NCBI RefSeq assembly: GCF_003023845.1
Contig: NZ_PYFT01000001.1
Span: 1-64,000 of the forward strand
Direction of reading: 5' to 3'
Length of the DNA stretch: 64,000 bases
DNA from: Adhaeribacter arboris
Lineage (GTDB): Bacteria; Bacteroidota; Bacteroidia; Cytophagales; Hymenobacteraceae
Positions 27,579 through 36,673 of this stretch are shown one piece after another (within the stretch, counting starts at the first letter, position 1; every line of letters starts with the position of its first letter). The translations under genes and the position numbers were made by a program. The notes beneath the pieces are model-generated. The model did not search any database, was not told the origin of the DNA, and saw only the letters and a list, made by a program, of their open reading frames with translations.

Positions 27579-27608
27579 AAGACGTTAGGGGTTAAGCTTT
27601 AACGTCTT
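27579..27608 (+). terminator. Weak hairpin after the dioxygenase gene
   Basis: AAGACGTTA (27579-27587) pairs with TAACGTCTT (27600-27608) around a 12-nt loop. The following sequence is only moderately T-rich, and the next gene starts 15 bp later, so it may be an attenuator or a leaky terminator. Confidence 0.5.
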
Positions 27609-27622
27609 CCTTACTTTCTATT

Positions 27623-28126
27623 ATGACCCAACGCATTATCAGTTTGTGTTACCGTAAAATTGTGGACTCCGGCGCTACTAAACCCTGGGATAAGTTAGTG
27701 TTCGAGGATAGCTACACCGAGTTTAAAATGCAGGCGCAATTCTATAACCAAGAAAAGAAATACTGCACTTTCGCCGAATTAGTGCAACAGGTGCCCGGTG
27801 CCGAAAAGTTGCATTTTCTGGTGAGCGCCGCTGTTACCGGGTATTTGCAGCAATTAAACGAAATTGTTCCGGATATTATTAATAATTTGGGCAAGCACTT
27901 CCTGAAATTTACCAAATTTCAGTTTGAAATTATAAACTCCGATTTACAGAATAAAAGCAAACACCAAATAGCTTTTAATTTCTATTCCGAACCTCTTATT
28001 TGGCACGAAACCATCGATAATTATCTTTTAGTATCCGATAAAAATTCGGGTTCTGATAAAGCATTCCCGCATTTATTTCGGATGCAACCTTATTTAAGTA
28101 TTTATTCCTTACAAACAGAAAACTAA
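27623..28126 (+). CDS. Hypothetical protein, 167 aa
   Basis: I do not recognise this family. It is a soluble protein without signal peptide or membrane segment. It has a mixed pattern: an N-terminal region with Trp and Tyr (YRKIVDSGATKPWDKLVF), a central helical stretch (AEKLHFLVSAAVTGYLQQLNEIVPDIINNLG) and a C-terminal strand-rich half (FNFYSEPLIWHETIDNYLLVSD). The ATG lies 72 bp after the dioxygenase stop. The stop is 4 bp before the bicupin gene, so those two are almost certainly co-transcribed. No conserved catalytic motif is visible. Confidence 0.65.
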   Translation: MTQRIISLCYRKIVDSGATKPWDKLVFEDSYTEFKMQAQFYNQEKKYCTFAELVQQVPGAEKLHFLVSAAVTGYLQQLNEIVPDIINNLGKHFLKFTKFQFEIINSDLQNKSKHQIAFNFYSEPLIWHETIDNYLLVSDKNSGSDKAFPHLFRMQPYLSIYSLQTEN

Positions 28127-28130
28127 ACCA

Positions 28131-28850
28131 ATGCAGCAAACACCCGGAAAAATCTTTTTGGCCGACCAGCGAGGAACTAGTGAAACCACCTTATTCAGCA
28201 GGTTTAGTACTTTCAACTACGGCGATTTTTATCAGAAACACAAGCAGCCCATGGGTAATTTATTTTTACTGAATGAAGAGACTCTGGCCGGTTCCCAATC
28301 CATAAAAGTAGAAATAGATCAAAATTCTCATTTAGTTATTTTTCCGCTAACGGGTGCCGTTCAAGTACAAACTGCTGAGCAAAATTTAGTATTGGCGGAT
28401 GTTGGAGAAGTTCCGGTAATTACCGTTCCCGCCAAAACGTTTATTTGTTTAAAGAACCCTTACGAAGCAGATAGTATTCATTTTTTACTTTTAGGAATAA
28501 AGGCCGCACAATCTGTAATTGCCCTTAACCACCCGTTTTTCCCCTTTAATTTTACAGATATAGAAAATCAGCTTGCTCCCATAATAGCAGGAAGTAAGGC
28601 GCCTTATGTTTCCTCGAAGCTTCCTTTTACTTTAAGCTTGGGCCGCTTGGCTGGTCGTCAGGAAACCACCTTTTATTTACAGGAAAAAAAGTCTATTTGC
28701 TTTATTTTTGTTTTAACCGGCGCTTTTGAAGCGCAAGGCCGTTTGCTGCACGAAAAAGATGGCTTGGCTTTATGGGATACCGATGAAGTAGAATTAGAAG
28801 CTTTAAGTAACAACGCTCTGGTACTGGTTCTGGAGTTAAAGCCCACGTAA
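28131..28850 (+). CDS. Pirin-like bicupin protein
   Basis: This 239-aa cytoplasmic protein has two cupin-like beta-barrel halves in the manner of pirin/YhaK proteins. The N terminus PGKIFLADQRGTSET and FSTFNYGDFYQ matches the start of such proteins, and QNSHLVIFPLTGAVQVQ is a typical cupin strand pair. The second half (FTLSLGRLAGRQETTFYL, FIFVLTGAFEAQGRLL, DGLALWDTDEVELEAL) is a second barrel like the quercetinase C-terminal domain. The cluster of His residues that binds metal in active pirins is not evident, so enzymatic activity is doubtful. It is likely co-transcribed with the preceding hypothetical gene. Confidence 0.7.
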   Translation: MQQTPGKIFLADQRGTSETTLFSRFSTFNYGDFYQKHKQPMGNLFLLNEETLAGSQSIKVEIDQNSHLVIFPLTGAVQVQTAEQNLVLADVGEVPVITVPAKTFICLKNPYEADSIHFLLLGIKAAQSVIALNHPFFPFNFTDIENQLAPIIAGSKAPYVSSKLPFTLSLGRLAGRQETTFYLQEKKSICFIFVLTGAFEAQGRLLHEKDGLALWDTDEVELEALSNNALVLVLELKPT

Positions 28851-28934
28851 TTATCCGGTATTGTTGGTCGGATATTTGCAATCGTAAACAGTAGAAAATT
28901 TATACTTCTGTCGATTTTTTATTTTTATTCTGTT

Positions 28935-29312
28935 ATGAAAAAAGTAATACTTTTAATAAGCGCCTGGCTGATCTGTTTTTACGGAGTAGCGCAAAATAGA
29001 TTATTTGAGAATGGAACCCTGGATAAGCCATTTGTTAGTGGCTTTAATACGCAGAATATAGTGCCGGAAGCAAGTTTGTATCCTAATCCTAGTACGGGTA
29101 AAGTATTTATATCTTTATCCGGTTTTAAAGGAAAGCGCATGCAGTTACGGGTGACGAATGTTATTGGCAATGTGGTCTTTCAGGAAACCTATTACGAAAC
29201 GGAGGACCAGACTATTAAAGCTTTGAACCTTAGTAACGTAAATAAAGGATTGTATTACGTAAAAATTGAAGCCGAAAAGTACAACGAGATCCGGAAAGTA
29301 TACCTGATTTAA
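28935..29312 (+). CDS. Small secreted protein with T9SS type A sorting domain
   Basis: This is a 125-aa protein with a signal peptide (about 1-19, FYGVAQ) and almost nothing before a T9SS type A sorting domain. The domain comprises SLYPNPSTGKVFISLSGF, LRVTNVIGNVVFQETYYE and LNKGLYYVKIEAEKYNEIRKVYLI-like strands up to the C terminus. The mature cargo is only about 25 residues, unusually short, so it may be a relic of a larger protein or a tiny surface peptide. The type IX system exports such proteins across the outer membrane and anchors them there. It is monocistronic, with a Bacteroidota-like A/T-rich leader, and converges on the LytTR gene. Confidence 0.8.
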   Translation: MKKVILLISAWLICFYGVAQNRLFENGTLDKPFVSGFNTQNIVPEASLYPNPSTGKVFISLSGFKGKRMQLRVTNVIGNVVFQETYYETEDQTIKALNLSNVNKGLYYVKIEAEKYNEIRKVYLI

Positions 29313-29411
29313 TCATTTCTGCTATAAAAGCTGTTTTGTTTTATTAACCTTCTGATGCAAGGAATATTTATTTTTTATAAATTTATTTAACCAAAAACGG
29401 CGGGTGAATAA

Positions 29412-30122
29412 TTATTTAGAACTTGCCTGAATCCAATCCTGAATAAAACTGGTATAGGAGTCGCTAATGGGTAATTCTTTACCGGAGGTTAATAGGGCTT
29501 TCCGGTTTTGAATGGCAACCACTTTGGCGATAGCCACAATAAAACTCCGGTGAATTCTTTTAAATTTATCCGCGGGTAATTTCTCTAAAACTTTTTTCAT
29601 TGATAGTAAAGTAAGTATAGGTTTAGAACCCGCTATATGAATTTTTATATAATCTTCCAGGCTCTCGATGTAGTCTATCTCCCGGAGATTAATCTTTACT
29701 AACCGGTATTCCGAGTTTACATACAAACTTTCCTCTAACTCGGGTTTTGATCGGTTCTTATATTCTAAAAAATCAACTGCTTTGTTTACCGCTTTGGCAA
29801 AAAACTCAAAAGCAATAGGTTTAAGTAAGTAATCAATGGCTTCCAGCTGAAAACCTTCGTAAGCAAAATTTTTATACGCCGTGGTAAATATCACCATAGG
29901 TTTTTTCTCCAGAGCCCGCACCAAATCAATCCCGGAAATATCCGGCATATTAATATCCACAAATAAAAGATCAATAGCGGTAATTCTTAAAAACTCCGAG
30001 GCCGCAATCGCATCGTCAAAAGTCTGTACTAAAGTTAAAGTTGGTGTTTTGCCTACGTACGCCTTAATAATATCTAAGGCCAAGGGCTCATCATCTACCG
30101 CCACACATCTTAACAACATCAT
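29412..30122 (-). CDS. LytTR-family response regulator
   Basis: This 236-aa response regulator has an N-terminal receiver (about 3-120) and a C-terminal LytTR DNA-binding domain (about 135-236). The acidic pocket D10/D11, the phosphoacceptor D56 in LLFVDINMP, the TTAYKNFA threonine region and the DYLLKPI lysine are all present. The LytTR part includes YVNSEYRLVKINLREIDYIESLEDYIKI and the FKRIHRSFIVAI strand. Length is typical of AlgR/LytT proteins. The cognate kinase is the next minus-strand gene upstream (30527-31654), but a 405-bp gap holding a dispersed repeat separates them, where such pairs are usually adjacent. Target genes are not evident. Confidence 0.95.
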   Translation of the reverse strand: MMLLRCVAVDDEPLALDIIKAYVGKTPTLTLVQTFDDAIAASEFLRITAIDLLFVDINMPDISGIDLVRALEKKPMVIFTTAYKNFAYEGFQLEAIDYLLKPIAFEFFAKAVNKAVDFLEYKNRSKPELEESLYVNSEYRLVKINLREIDYIESLEDYIKIHIAGSKPILTLLSMKKVLEKLPADKFKRIHRSFIVAIAKVVAIQNRKALLTSGKELPISDSYTSFIQDWIQASSK

Positions 30123-30268
30123 TTTCCTGAATTTCTAATTAACAATACTATTAAAAAACTATACCTTGTTTCAAACATTAAATGGAACTAAAATAGAAGT
30201 AAGACTGACGAATTTACTCCTTCTAATCTTATGCACTTAATTGGTAGAACCAATTAGCCAAGAATAAA

Positions 30269-30458
30269 CAGCACCAATTTGGCTGTGAAGGGCCTTTTAG
30301 CGTTCCGGTGCCGAGGCTAGGAGGCATGGCGCAGTGCCACGAGCCCAGGTTCGCTAAACCGTCTGAAAGAGCCATACGAGGCCCGCCGGCCACGAGGCAA
30401 ACAGGGTACTTCTCTACCGTATCAGCGCCAATAACTGGAGACTTTAAAAGGCTCCAGC
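30269..30458 (+). repeat. Dispersed ~200-bp structured repeat, copy 1
   Basis: This copy runs from CAGCACCAATTTGG to GGCTCCAG. It carries the family blocks GGGCCTTTTAGCGTTCC, GGTTCGCTAAACCGTC, GAGGCCCGCCGGCCACG and a 3' hairpin (CTGGAG...CTCCAG, 6-bp perfect). TTTAGCG and CGCTAAA form an inner stem, and GGGCCT and AGGCCC a middle stem. The outer stem is weaker than in copy 3. It sits between the LytS-like kinase and LytTR regulator genes. Confidence 0.8.
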
Positions 30459-30526
30459 AACAAACGGCTAAATTGTCATTCTTAATCATCTTGATTTAGT
30501 AAAACAAATTACTTAATCAGCCAATT

Positions 30527-31654
30527 TTAAGCAGGTAAAGTAAGCCACACAGAATAATAACCGTTCTCTGTTCTAATAGTTAAGGTATGGTTACCCGGGT
30601 ATAAATGCAGCAAGCGTTCTCGGGTATTGGAAAGCCCGATGCCGGTACGTTCCAGGTTAGTTTTTTGCGAAAAAATAGGATTCTGGCAATAAAAGCGAAT
30701 AGCGCGATCTTCTACCTGAACTTGAATGGTTATTTTTGATTCGCCGCGGTTGCTGATGCCAAACTTAAAAACATTTTCGATAAAGGGAATTAAAACCAGT
30801 GGCGCTATTCGTTTATTTTCCAGGTTACCTTCCACCGAAAAATTTAGTTGTACTTTTTTACTTAGCCGCAGTTGCTGCAAGGCAAGGTAATCTTGGATAC
30901 TAGCTATTTCTCTTTTTAGATCTACAAAATCGGCAGTGGCTTCATCGGTGATGTACCGCAAAAGATTGGATAATGTAAGAATAGCTTCCGCCGTTTTTTC
31001 ATTTTGCGTAACGGCCAAGGAGTAAATATTATTTAAAATATTAAACAAAAAATGCGGGTTTATCTGCGCTTTTAAAAACGATAATTCGGCTTTTACTTTA
31101 TCGGCTTCCGCCCGCAGGGCACGTTGCTGGGTCGTACGCCATTGCCGGCCAATTTCTACCGCCATGCTTAAGGCCAGGATCATTATGAATAAGAAGATAC
31201 TGGTAATATCCAGGCGCACATTAAGGTTTCGGGGCGGTAAATTTCTGCCGTTGCCAGGTGGGAAAGGGGGCGGTATTTGCCGTTCAAGAAAAGGAAAAGA
31301 ACTTCTGTCCGGCGGACCCGGTCTGCGGCTGATTTCAGTACCCCGGCTCACTCCGGAAATTAACCTGTCAAAAGGCCTAAGAAAATAAAAGCCTAATAAA
31401 AGAAGTAAGAGGATAGCGGTGTAAGTAAAATACTTTTTCTTAAAAAAAAGGCGGGGTAAAAGAACTAAGGTATGGAAGTAAAAAAGAAAAATGTAGCAGC
31501 CGTAAAAAAACCAATAAGGTGTTGTTTTAATAACCGACCAAAACTGCTCGGTTTCCGAACGTTGGTTCAGAAAAAAGACCGGCAAACTGAAGAACAGAAA
31601 CCAGCCTAAAATATGCGTAAAAATGGTAAATGCCCGGGATTGAAACATAAGCAA
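30527..31654 (-). CDS. LytS/YehU-type sensor histidine kinase
   Basis: This 375-aa inner-membrane sensor kinase has four or so hydrophobic helices (about 9-28, 47-68, 77-93, 150-166) and a Pro/Arg-rich periplasmic or cytosolic loop (about 104-145). The His_kinase domain has the phosphoacceptor H201 in LKAQINPHFLFNILNN, a coiled coil just before it, and the HATPase part with PLVLIPFIENVFKFGISN and GIGLSNTRERLLHLY. This is the LytS family, which phosphorylates LytTR regulators; the partner is surely the gene at 29412-30122. The order kinase then regulator is normal, but a repeat-bearing 404-bp spacer interrupts the expected operon. Confidence 0.94.
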   Translation of the reverse strand: MLMFQSRAFTIFTHILGWFLFFSLPVFFLNQRSETEQFWSVIKTTPYWFFYGCYIFLFYFHTLVLLPRLFFKKKYFTYTAILLLLLLGFYFLRPFDRLISGVSRGTEISRRPGPPDRSSFPFLERQIPPPFPPGNGRNLPPRNLNVRLDITSIFLFIMILALSMAVEIGRQWRTTQQRALRAEADKVKAELSFLKAQINPHFLFNILNNIYSLAVTQNEKTAEAILTLSNLLRYITDEATADFVDLKREIASIQDYLALQQLRLSKKVQLNFSVEGNLENKRIAPLVLIPFIENVFKFGISNRGESKITIQVQVEDRAIRFYCQNPIFSQKTNLERTGIGLSNTRERLLHLYPGNHTLTIRTENGYYSVWLTLPA

Positions 31655-32212
31655 AGAAGCAACTTAAAATTACCATCCGCCCCTAAGTATCGGTAAATAG
31701 TTGAATTGTATAGATGAATGCGGGGTAAATAAAAAATTATCTTTTATTCATTAACCAGATTAATCACCCGGTCATATTGTTATTTAATTAATGGAGAATA
31801 TTTCGAATGCTTTTTCGGTTAAAAATTAAGAATAATTAAAATATTTAATTAAATAAAATTTAAAAACGCAGGCAACGTTTGTGGGTAAACCTGGCGTATT
31901 ATTTAAATAATCGGTATACCTAATGCATATTCTCCACTTTAACTAAAAAAAGCGATTCAGATTTTAAAATTAGTTTAAGCCGAAATATTCCGGTTGACCA
32001 TGCGGGTAATCTAATATCTCATTATCCAAACATTATAGTTCCATTCAGCAATTATCCGCTTTGCTTTTATTTTATGTGTCTTTCACCAGTAATATTTCAA
32101 AGGTAATGTTCCCAAAATATTATCCGGGAATTTTCCTGTTGCGGCAGCATCAAGATATTCTAAATTATACCACTTAGTAAGAAGAACATTGCGTAGGATG
32201 AAGCTGTTGTTG
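31655..32212. other. AT-rich intergenic region, no supported gene
   Basis: This 558 bp lies between the kinase gene start (minus) and the IS630 remnant. It holds the kinase promoter. Stops occur in all frames, and no hairpin or family repeat was recognised. Confidence 0.45.
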
Positions 32213-32216
32213 GGGT

Positions 32217-32650
32217 ATGGGGAGAGTAAAAAAGCTAGAAATCCAGGAGAGTGCCACCGAGTTGCTAAAGTGGATGCGAGCCGAAAAACGCTCCTTGGGG
32301 CAAGCCTGGTGGCAGGCCTTGTACGCTCCCCAGGTCAACACGCTCTTCTTCGAAGCCTTCTTGCAAGAGTTTGCGGTGGATAAGATTATCTTTTTAGATA
32401 AAGCGGGCTAGCACCGGGCCAAGCAGTAGCCGGGGCCGGAGAAGATCCGGTTGGTGTACCTGCCTTCTGCTAATCCGGAGCTTAAACCCGCTAGAAAGGT
32501 TCTGGCGCGATAGGAAAGATGGCTTTTCACAACTTTAAAGAGGAACCCGAACTCGAAGAGTAGCTGACTAATACCATAAACGCCTACGCTAAAGAACAAG
32601 TTGCGTCTCTTACCGCCTATAAGTACATTATTAATGCTGTCAAATATACT
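32217..32650 (+). pseudogene. Internally deleted, decayed IS630-family transposase
   Basis: The N-terminal reading VKKLEIQESATELLKWM and SLGQAWWQALYA matches the helix-turn-helix start of IS630 transposases. It then jumps straight to the last part of the DDE domain: PQVNTLFFEAFLQEF, KIIFLDKAG-stop-HRAK with a catalytic Asp, and LVYLPSANPELKP where the last acidic residue is expected. The final helix is ASLTAYKYIINAVKY, shifted in frame. About 100 central codons are missing and there are several stops. No clear terminal inverted repeats were found. It cannot be active. Confidence 0.75.
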
Positions 32651-32745
32651 AAAGCTACTAGGGAAATACCTTACTACTATTCGGTATAAGTTTAAAGTAT
32701 TACTTGTATTAAAGTTCTTGATTATAAAAGTTCAACAACCAACAA

Positions 32746-35700
32746 CTACTTATTAATTATTACTTTAAAGTGCTGGGTTTTGGTGGAGGTTTGTAGTTGC
32801 AGCAAATACATGCCCGAAGCAAAATTCCTTGCTTGCCATTCCAGCGAATAGGCTTGGTTAGCCTGCGCTTTCCCCTGGTAAAGAGTAGTAAGTTCCTTTC
32901 CTTGGTTATCGTATACTTTTAAGGTAACGGTCTCCGTGGTAGGCAAGGTAAAATGAATGTTTGCTCTATCGGCGAAAGGGTTGGGAGCCACTTTTAAACG
33001 GATCGGACTGATTAAATCAGGATTTTCCAGGAAAGGTTTAACTTCTCTGGCTGCTACCTGCGGTGTTTCGGCGGCATAAGGAGCTACTTTTACTAACCAA
33101 AAATCGGTACCCCCCTGGCTGGGCTGAGACCTATCGCCGCTTACTCCCGAAGCCGATTTACCACCCAGAATAAGGTTGCCATCCGGAGCTTGAATAATGG
33201 CTCTTAATTCTTCCGTTGCCTGGCCGCCGTACCTTTTATCCCATTGGTAATTACCTTCTTTATCGGTTTTTACCAACCAATAATCGCTTTCTCCCTGGCT
33301 ATTTTCCGATTTATTACCGCTTTTACCCGAGAACGAATATCCGGCCAGTACGTACCCGCCATCTTTGGTTTGGATGCTACCGCGAAGTTCATCTTCTTGA
33401 TCTCCGCCGAACCGCTTATCCCAAATTAAAGCGCCATTGTTCGATACTTTGAGCAGCCAGTAATCTTTACCTCCCTGGCTATCCTGGCTTTTGTCGCCAT
33501 CAGCCGGGGAATTGCTTTGACCGGCAAGAAAAATATAGCTGGTGGTGCGTCCGAGGGAATAAAGCTCATCCTGACCGCTGCCGCCAAATCTTTTATCCCA
33601 TTGCTTGTTACCGTCTTTATCAATGCGAACGAGCCAGAAATCGTTGCCGCCCCGGCTTAACTCGGTTTTATCGCCGCTGCGGCCCGAGGCAGAACTGCCC
33701 GCCAGTAGGAAACCGCCTTCGGAGGTGGGTACAATGCCCATTAAATCATCGTTTAAGGTACCGCCGTAACGCTGATCCCAAATTTTAGCGCCGGTACTGG
33801 TAATTTTTATTACCCAAAAATCGGTGCCGCCCTGGCTAGCCTGGCTTTTATCGCCATTGGCGGGGGAGTTGCTGTAACCGGCCAGCAGGTATTCGCCGGT
33901 GGGGAGTAGCAGCACTTTCTTCAGCTCGTCGTAACCACTGCCCCCGAAACGTTTATCCCATTGCTTATTTCCCTGAGCATCTATTTTTACAATCCAATAA
34001 TCGCGGTCGCCGCGGTTGTCTTGGGTTTTATCCCCACCAAGGCCGGAGAGGGAAGAGCCGCCTAAGAGATAGCCGCCATCGAGAGTTTGTAAAATCCGGT
34101 TCAGGTACTCATGGTCCGGTCCGCCGTAGCGTTTGTCCCATAACTTTTTACCATTGGCATCGGTCTTCACCAGCCAGTAATCATTTTTACCTTGAGTAGC
34201 TTGCGTTTTGTCGCCGCTAATACCGGATGGGGAATGTCCGCCGGTTATATACCCGCCATCGGTAGTTTGAATAAGCGTTAAAAGCCCGTCGTTGCCCGCA
34301 CCGCCGAAGCGCATATTCCACTGAGTAGCATTTTGGGCTTCCGCAATGGTAATGGTATAATCTTCCGTTTCTCCGTATTCTGCCTCGGAACAAGCCTCTT
34401 CTTCGGCGAAGGAACTGTTATACTTGGTCCGGACCCGCAAGCGGTGGTAACCTTCGGAAGCATTAGCCGGAATAGTAATCATTCCGGAGAAGGTACCGGT
34501 ACCAGCTTCTTTCAGGTTATACACCAGTTCTCCGTTGTCGTCAAAATCGCCGTCGTTATCAAAATCAATCCAGATACCAAAACCTTGCGGATGATCAGGG
34601 CCGGACTGCAGTTGGATAGGGTAACTTTGGCCGGTGTTAACGGTAGTAGTTAGTTTACCAATTGGGTTGAAATTAACGTAGCCATTGTTATTGCCTTCGC
34701 AGCCAGCAGTTTGGTTGCTTAACGTATTAAAGGTAAAATTAGCGATGTAAAGGTCCACATCCTGGCAAGTATAGGTTACTGAAGGCACACAATAAGGTTT
34801 ATTCGGATTTCCTGGGTCCTCCATTTTTACTACCCAATAATCATAACCTCCCCGGGAAGCTTCGGTTTTATTACCCGATTTTCCCGATAAAGACCAACCT
34901 CCCATAATATACCCGCCATCGCGGGTATTCTGGATAGCGTTTAAAAGATCGTATTCGGCGCCCCCCAGCGTTTTATCCCAAACCTTACTGCCATCGTCTT
35001 TAATTCGGAGTACCCAAAAATCCAGGTCTCCCGCACCTGCCGTAGTTTTATCGCCCCCAATGCCGTACATGGCCGAGCCGCCCAAAATATACCCGCCGTC
35101 GCTCAGTTGCTGGAGAGCCGAAAAGAAATCGTCTCCTTTTCCGCCGTAACTTTTGTCCCAACTTTTAGAACCATCGGCTTTTAACTTTATCACCCAATAA
35201 TCAGAACCACCCCGGGAAGCCTGGGTTTTATCGCCTCCTTTTTCCGATTCGGACTGACCGCCCAGAATATACCCCCCCTCCAGCGTTTGCTGCACAAATT
35301 GCAAATTTTCAAAATCCGACCCCCCGTACGTTTTATCCCAGATTAGTGTGCCGCCTTCGTCTATTTTAATTACCCAGTAATCCGTATCACCCCGGGAGGC
35401 TTCGGATTTATTGCCCCGGTTATCCGAATTAGAATAGCCACCCAACACGTAACCGCCCTCCTGCGTTTGCTCTAAAATCGTTAATTTATCATCGGCATTG
35501 CCGCCCATGGTTTTATCCCATTCCGGAGAGCCACTTGCATCTAGTTTTACAATCCAATAGTCATAATTTCCCCGGCTGATTTCCGATTTTTCGCCTTCGA
35601 TGTTGGAATTGGAGTACCCACCTACCATATACCCGCCATCTTGGGTTTGCACCAGATACTGGCCATAATCATCGCCTTTGCCGCCTAAGGTTTTATCCCA

Positions 35701-36189
35701 GGCCTTGGTACCGTTGGCATTTAATTTTACTACCCAATAATCGGCGCCGCCTCTGGACTCTTCCGATTTTTCGTTATTGTTTTCCGAGTACGAAAAGCCG
35801 CTCAAAATATAGCCGCCATCGCGGGTTAGTTGGAGTGAGGTTAATAAGTCATCGCCGTTACCACCGAAGGTTTTATCCCAGGCTTTCGAACCATCGGCTT
35901 TTAACTTTACTACCCAATAATCAAAATTACCCCGCGAATCTTCCGATTTATCTTGGCCTTTTTCGGAATTGGACCAGCCGCCTAAAATATACCCGCCGTC
36001 GCTCGTTTGCCGAAGAAAAGGCATGTGGTCGTCACCGTTGCCGCCCAAGGTTTTGTCCCATTCTTTTTCCTGAGCTTGCAGTGTGGCAGTGGTATGGATA
36101 AAGATGAACAAAAACAATAAAATTCTGAACCAAATAAGACACAAGCAAGAAAGTTTATTTTCATTCCGGTAAGTCACGGTAGCTTTCAT
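32746..36189 (-). CDS. T9SS-exported protein with fourteen ~60-residue repeats and a central GEVED domain
   Basis: This 1147-aa protein is predicted to be secreted. A signal peptide lies at about 20-39 (TTATLQAQ). Seven repeats of about 59-60 residues follow, each built on WDKTxGGxxDD...QTxDGGYILGGxSxS...GDKSxxSRGGxDYWVVKLxAxG. A GEVED domain (about 470-620, with GIWIDFDNDGDFDDNGE) comes next, then seven more repeats with QWDKRFGG starts, and a C-terminal type A sorting domain (VAPNPFADRANIHFTL to the end). The repeats resemble beta-propeller blades of secreted Bacteroidota proteins, so two seven-bladed propellers are possible. Start choice: ATG 36189 adds a polar N terminus before the signal; an internal Met is not available closer. 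Its role on the cell surface is unknown. Confidence 0.85.
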   Translation of the reverse strand: MKATVTYRNENKLSCLCLIWFRILLFLFIFIHTTATLQAQEKEWDKTLGGNGDDHMPFLRQTSDGGYILGGWSNSEKGQDKSEDSRGNFDYWVVKLKADGSKAWDKTFGGNGDDLLTSLQLTRDGGYILSGFSYSENNNEKSEESRGGADYWVVKLNANGTKAWDKTLGGKGDDYGQYLVQTQDGGYMVGGYSNSNIEGEKSEISRGNYDYWIVKLDASGSPEWDKTMGGNADDKLTILEQTQEGGYVLGGYSNSDNRGNKSEASRGDTDYWVIKIDEGGTLIWDKTYGGSDFENLQFVQQTLEGGYILGGQSESEKGGDKTQASRGGSDYWVIKLKADGSKSWDKSYGGKGDDFFSALQQLSDGGYILGGSAMYGIGGDKTTAGAGDLDFWVLRIKDDGSKVWDKTLGGAEYDLLNAIQNTRDGGYIMGGWSLSGKSGNKTEASRGGYDYWVVKMEDPGNPNKPYCVPSVTYTCQDVDLYIANFTFNTLSNQTAGCEGNNNGYVNFNPIGKLTTTVNTGQSYPIQLQSGPDHPQGFGIWIDFDNDGDFDDNGELVYNLKEAGTGTFSGMITIPANASEGYHRLRVRTKYNSSFAEEEACSEAEYGETEDYTITIAEAQNATQWNMRFGGAGNDGLLTLIQTTDGGYITGGHSPSGISGDKTQATQGKNDYWLVKTDANGKKLWDKRYGGPDHEYLNRILQTLDGGYLLGGSSLSGLGGDKTQDNRGDRDYWIVKIDAQGNKQWDKRFGGSGYDELKKVLLLPTGEYLLAGYSNSPANGDKSQASQGGTDFWVIKITSTGAKIWDQRYGGTLNDDLMGIVPTSEGGFLLAGSSASGRSGDKTELSRGGNDFWLVRIDKDGNKQWDKRFGGSGQDELYSLGRTTSYIFLAGQSNSPADGDKSQDSQGGKDYWLLKVSNNGALIWDKRFGGDQEDELRGSIQTKDGGYVLAGYSFSGKSGNKSENSQGESDYWLVKTDKEGNYQWDKRYGGQATEELRAIIQAPDGNLILGGKSASGVSGDRSQPSQGGTDFWLVKVAPYAAETPQVAAREVKPFLENPDLISPIRLKVAPNPFADRANIHFTLPTTETVTLKVYDNQGKELTTLYQGKAQANQAYSLEWQARNFASGMYLLQLQTSTKTQHFKVIINK

Positions 36190-36673
36190 AAATAATTGAA
36201 AATAAATATAATGAATGTTAGAATTTAGGGGCGCACGTACTAATTGTATCGGGATTTATAAATTATGGTTTTAGATAAAATAGAAATAAATGAAGTTTGT
36301 AGGTAAAATTTTAAAAGCGTGCCTTTCTCTTAAAGTACCATGCAATTCTTTAATTTTTAAGGCATATATTTTTTTCGACGAACAAGCTATTCTATTCTTC
36401 TTGGCACAAAACCGATTTATTTTACCTCGCTCAAGGTGCCTTAAGATACCATTTTCATTTAAATTTTACTTAATCGAAATGAATACCAGTCGCTAATTTT
36501 TAATTATTTCCCTAAAGTCAGGATTTAGCTGGAAAGAGGGTGCCAGGTGAATGAAAAAGGTAAAAGTTTTACTTGATTATCGGAAGGCTAAAATTTAAAC
36601 CGGTCATTACTTAGGTGTAAGGCAATAAATTTTTAATGCCCAAGAATCTTTGCTTGTTTGCGGAAATTAATTC
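36190..36673. other. Intergenic region, no supported gene
   Basis: This 484 bp is AT-rich and contains the promoter of the 14-repeat protein at its left end. A 68-codon plus-strand frame at 36290 has no family likeness and no plausible leader, so I do not call it. No hairpin or known repeat was seen. Confidence 0.45.

Noticed and set aside
30229-30489. Minus-strand frames in the three structured-repeat copies sharing GPxxPNWC
   Set aside because: Similarity follows from the DNA repeat. The frames differ in length and ends, and copy-specific differences are not codon-like.
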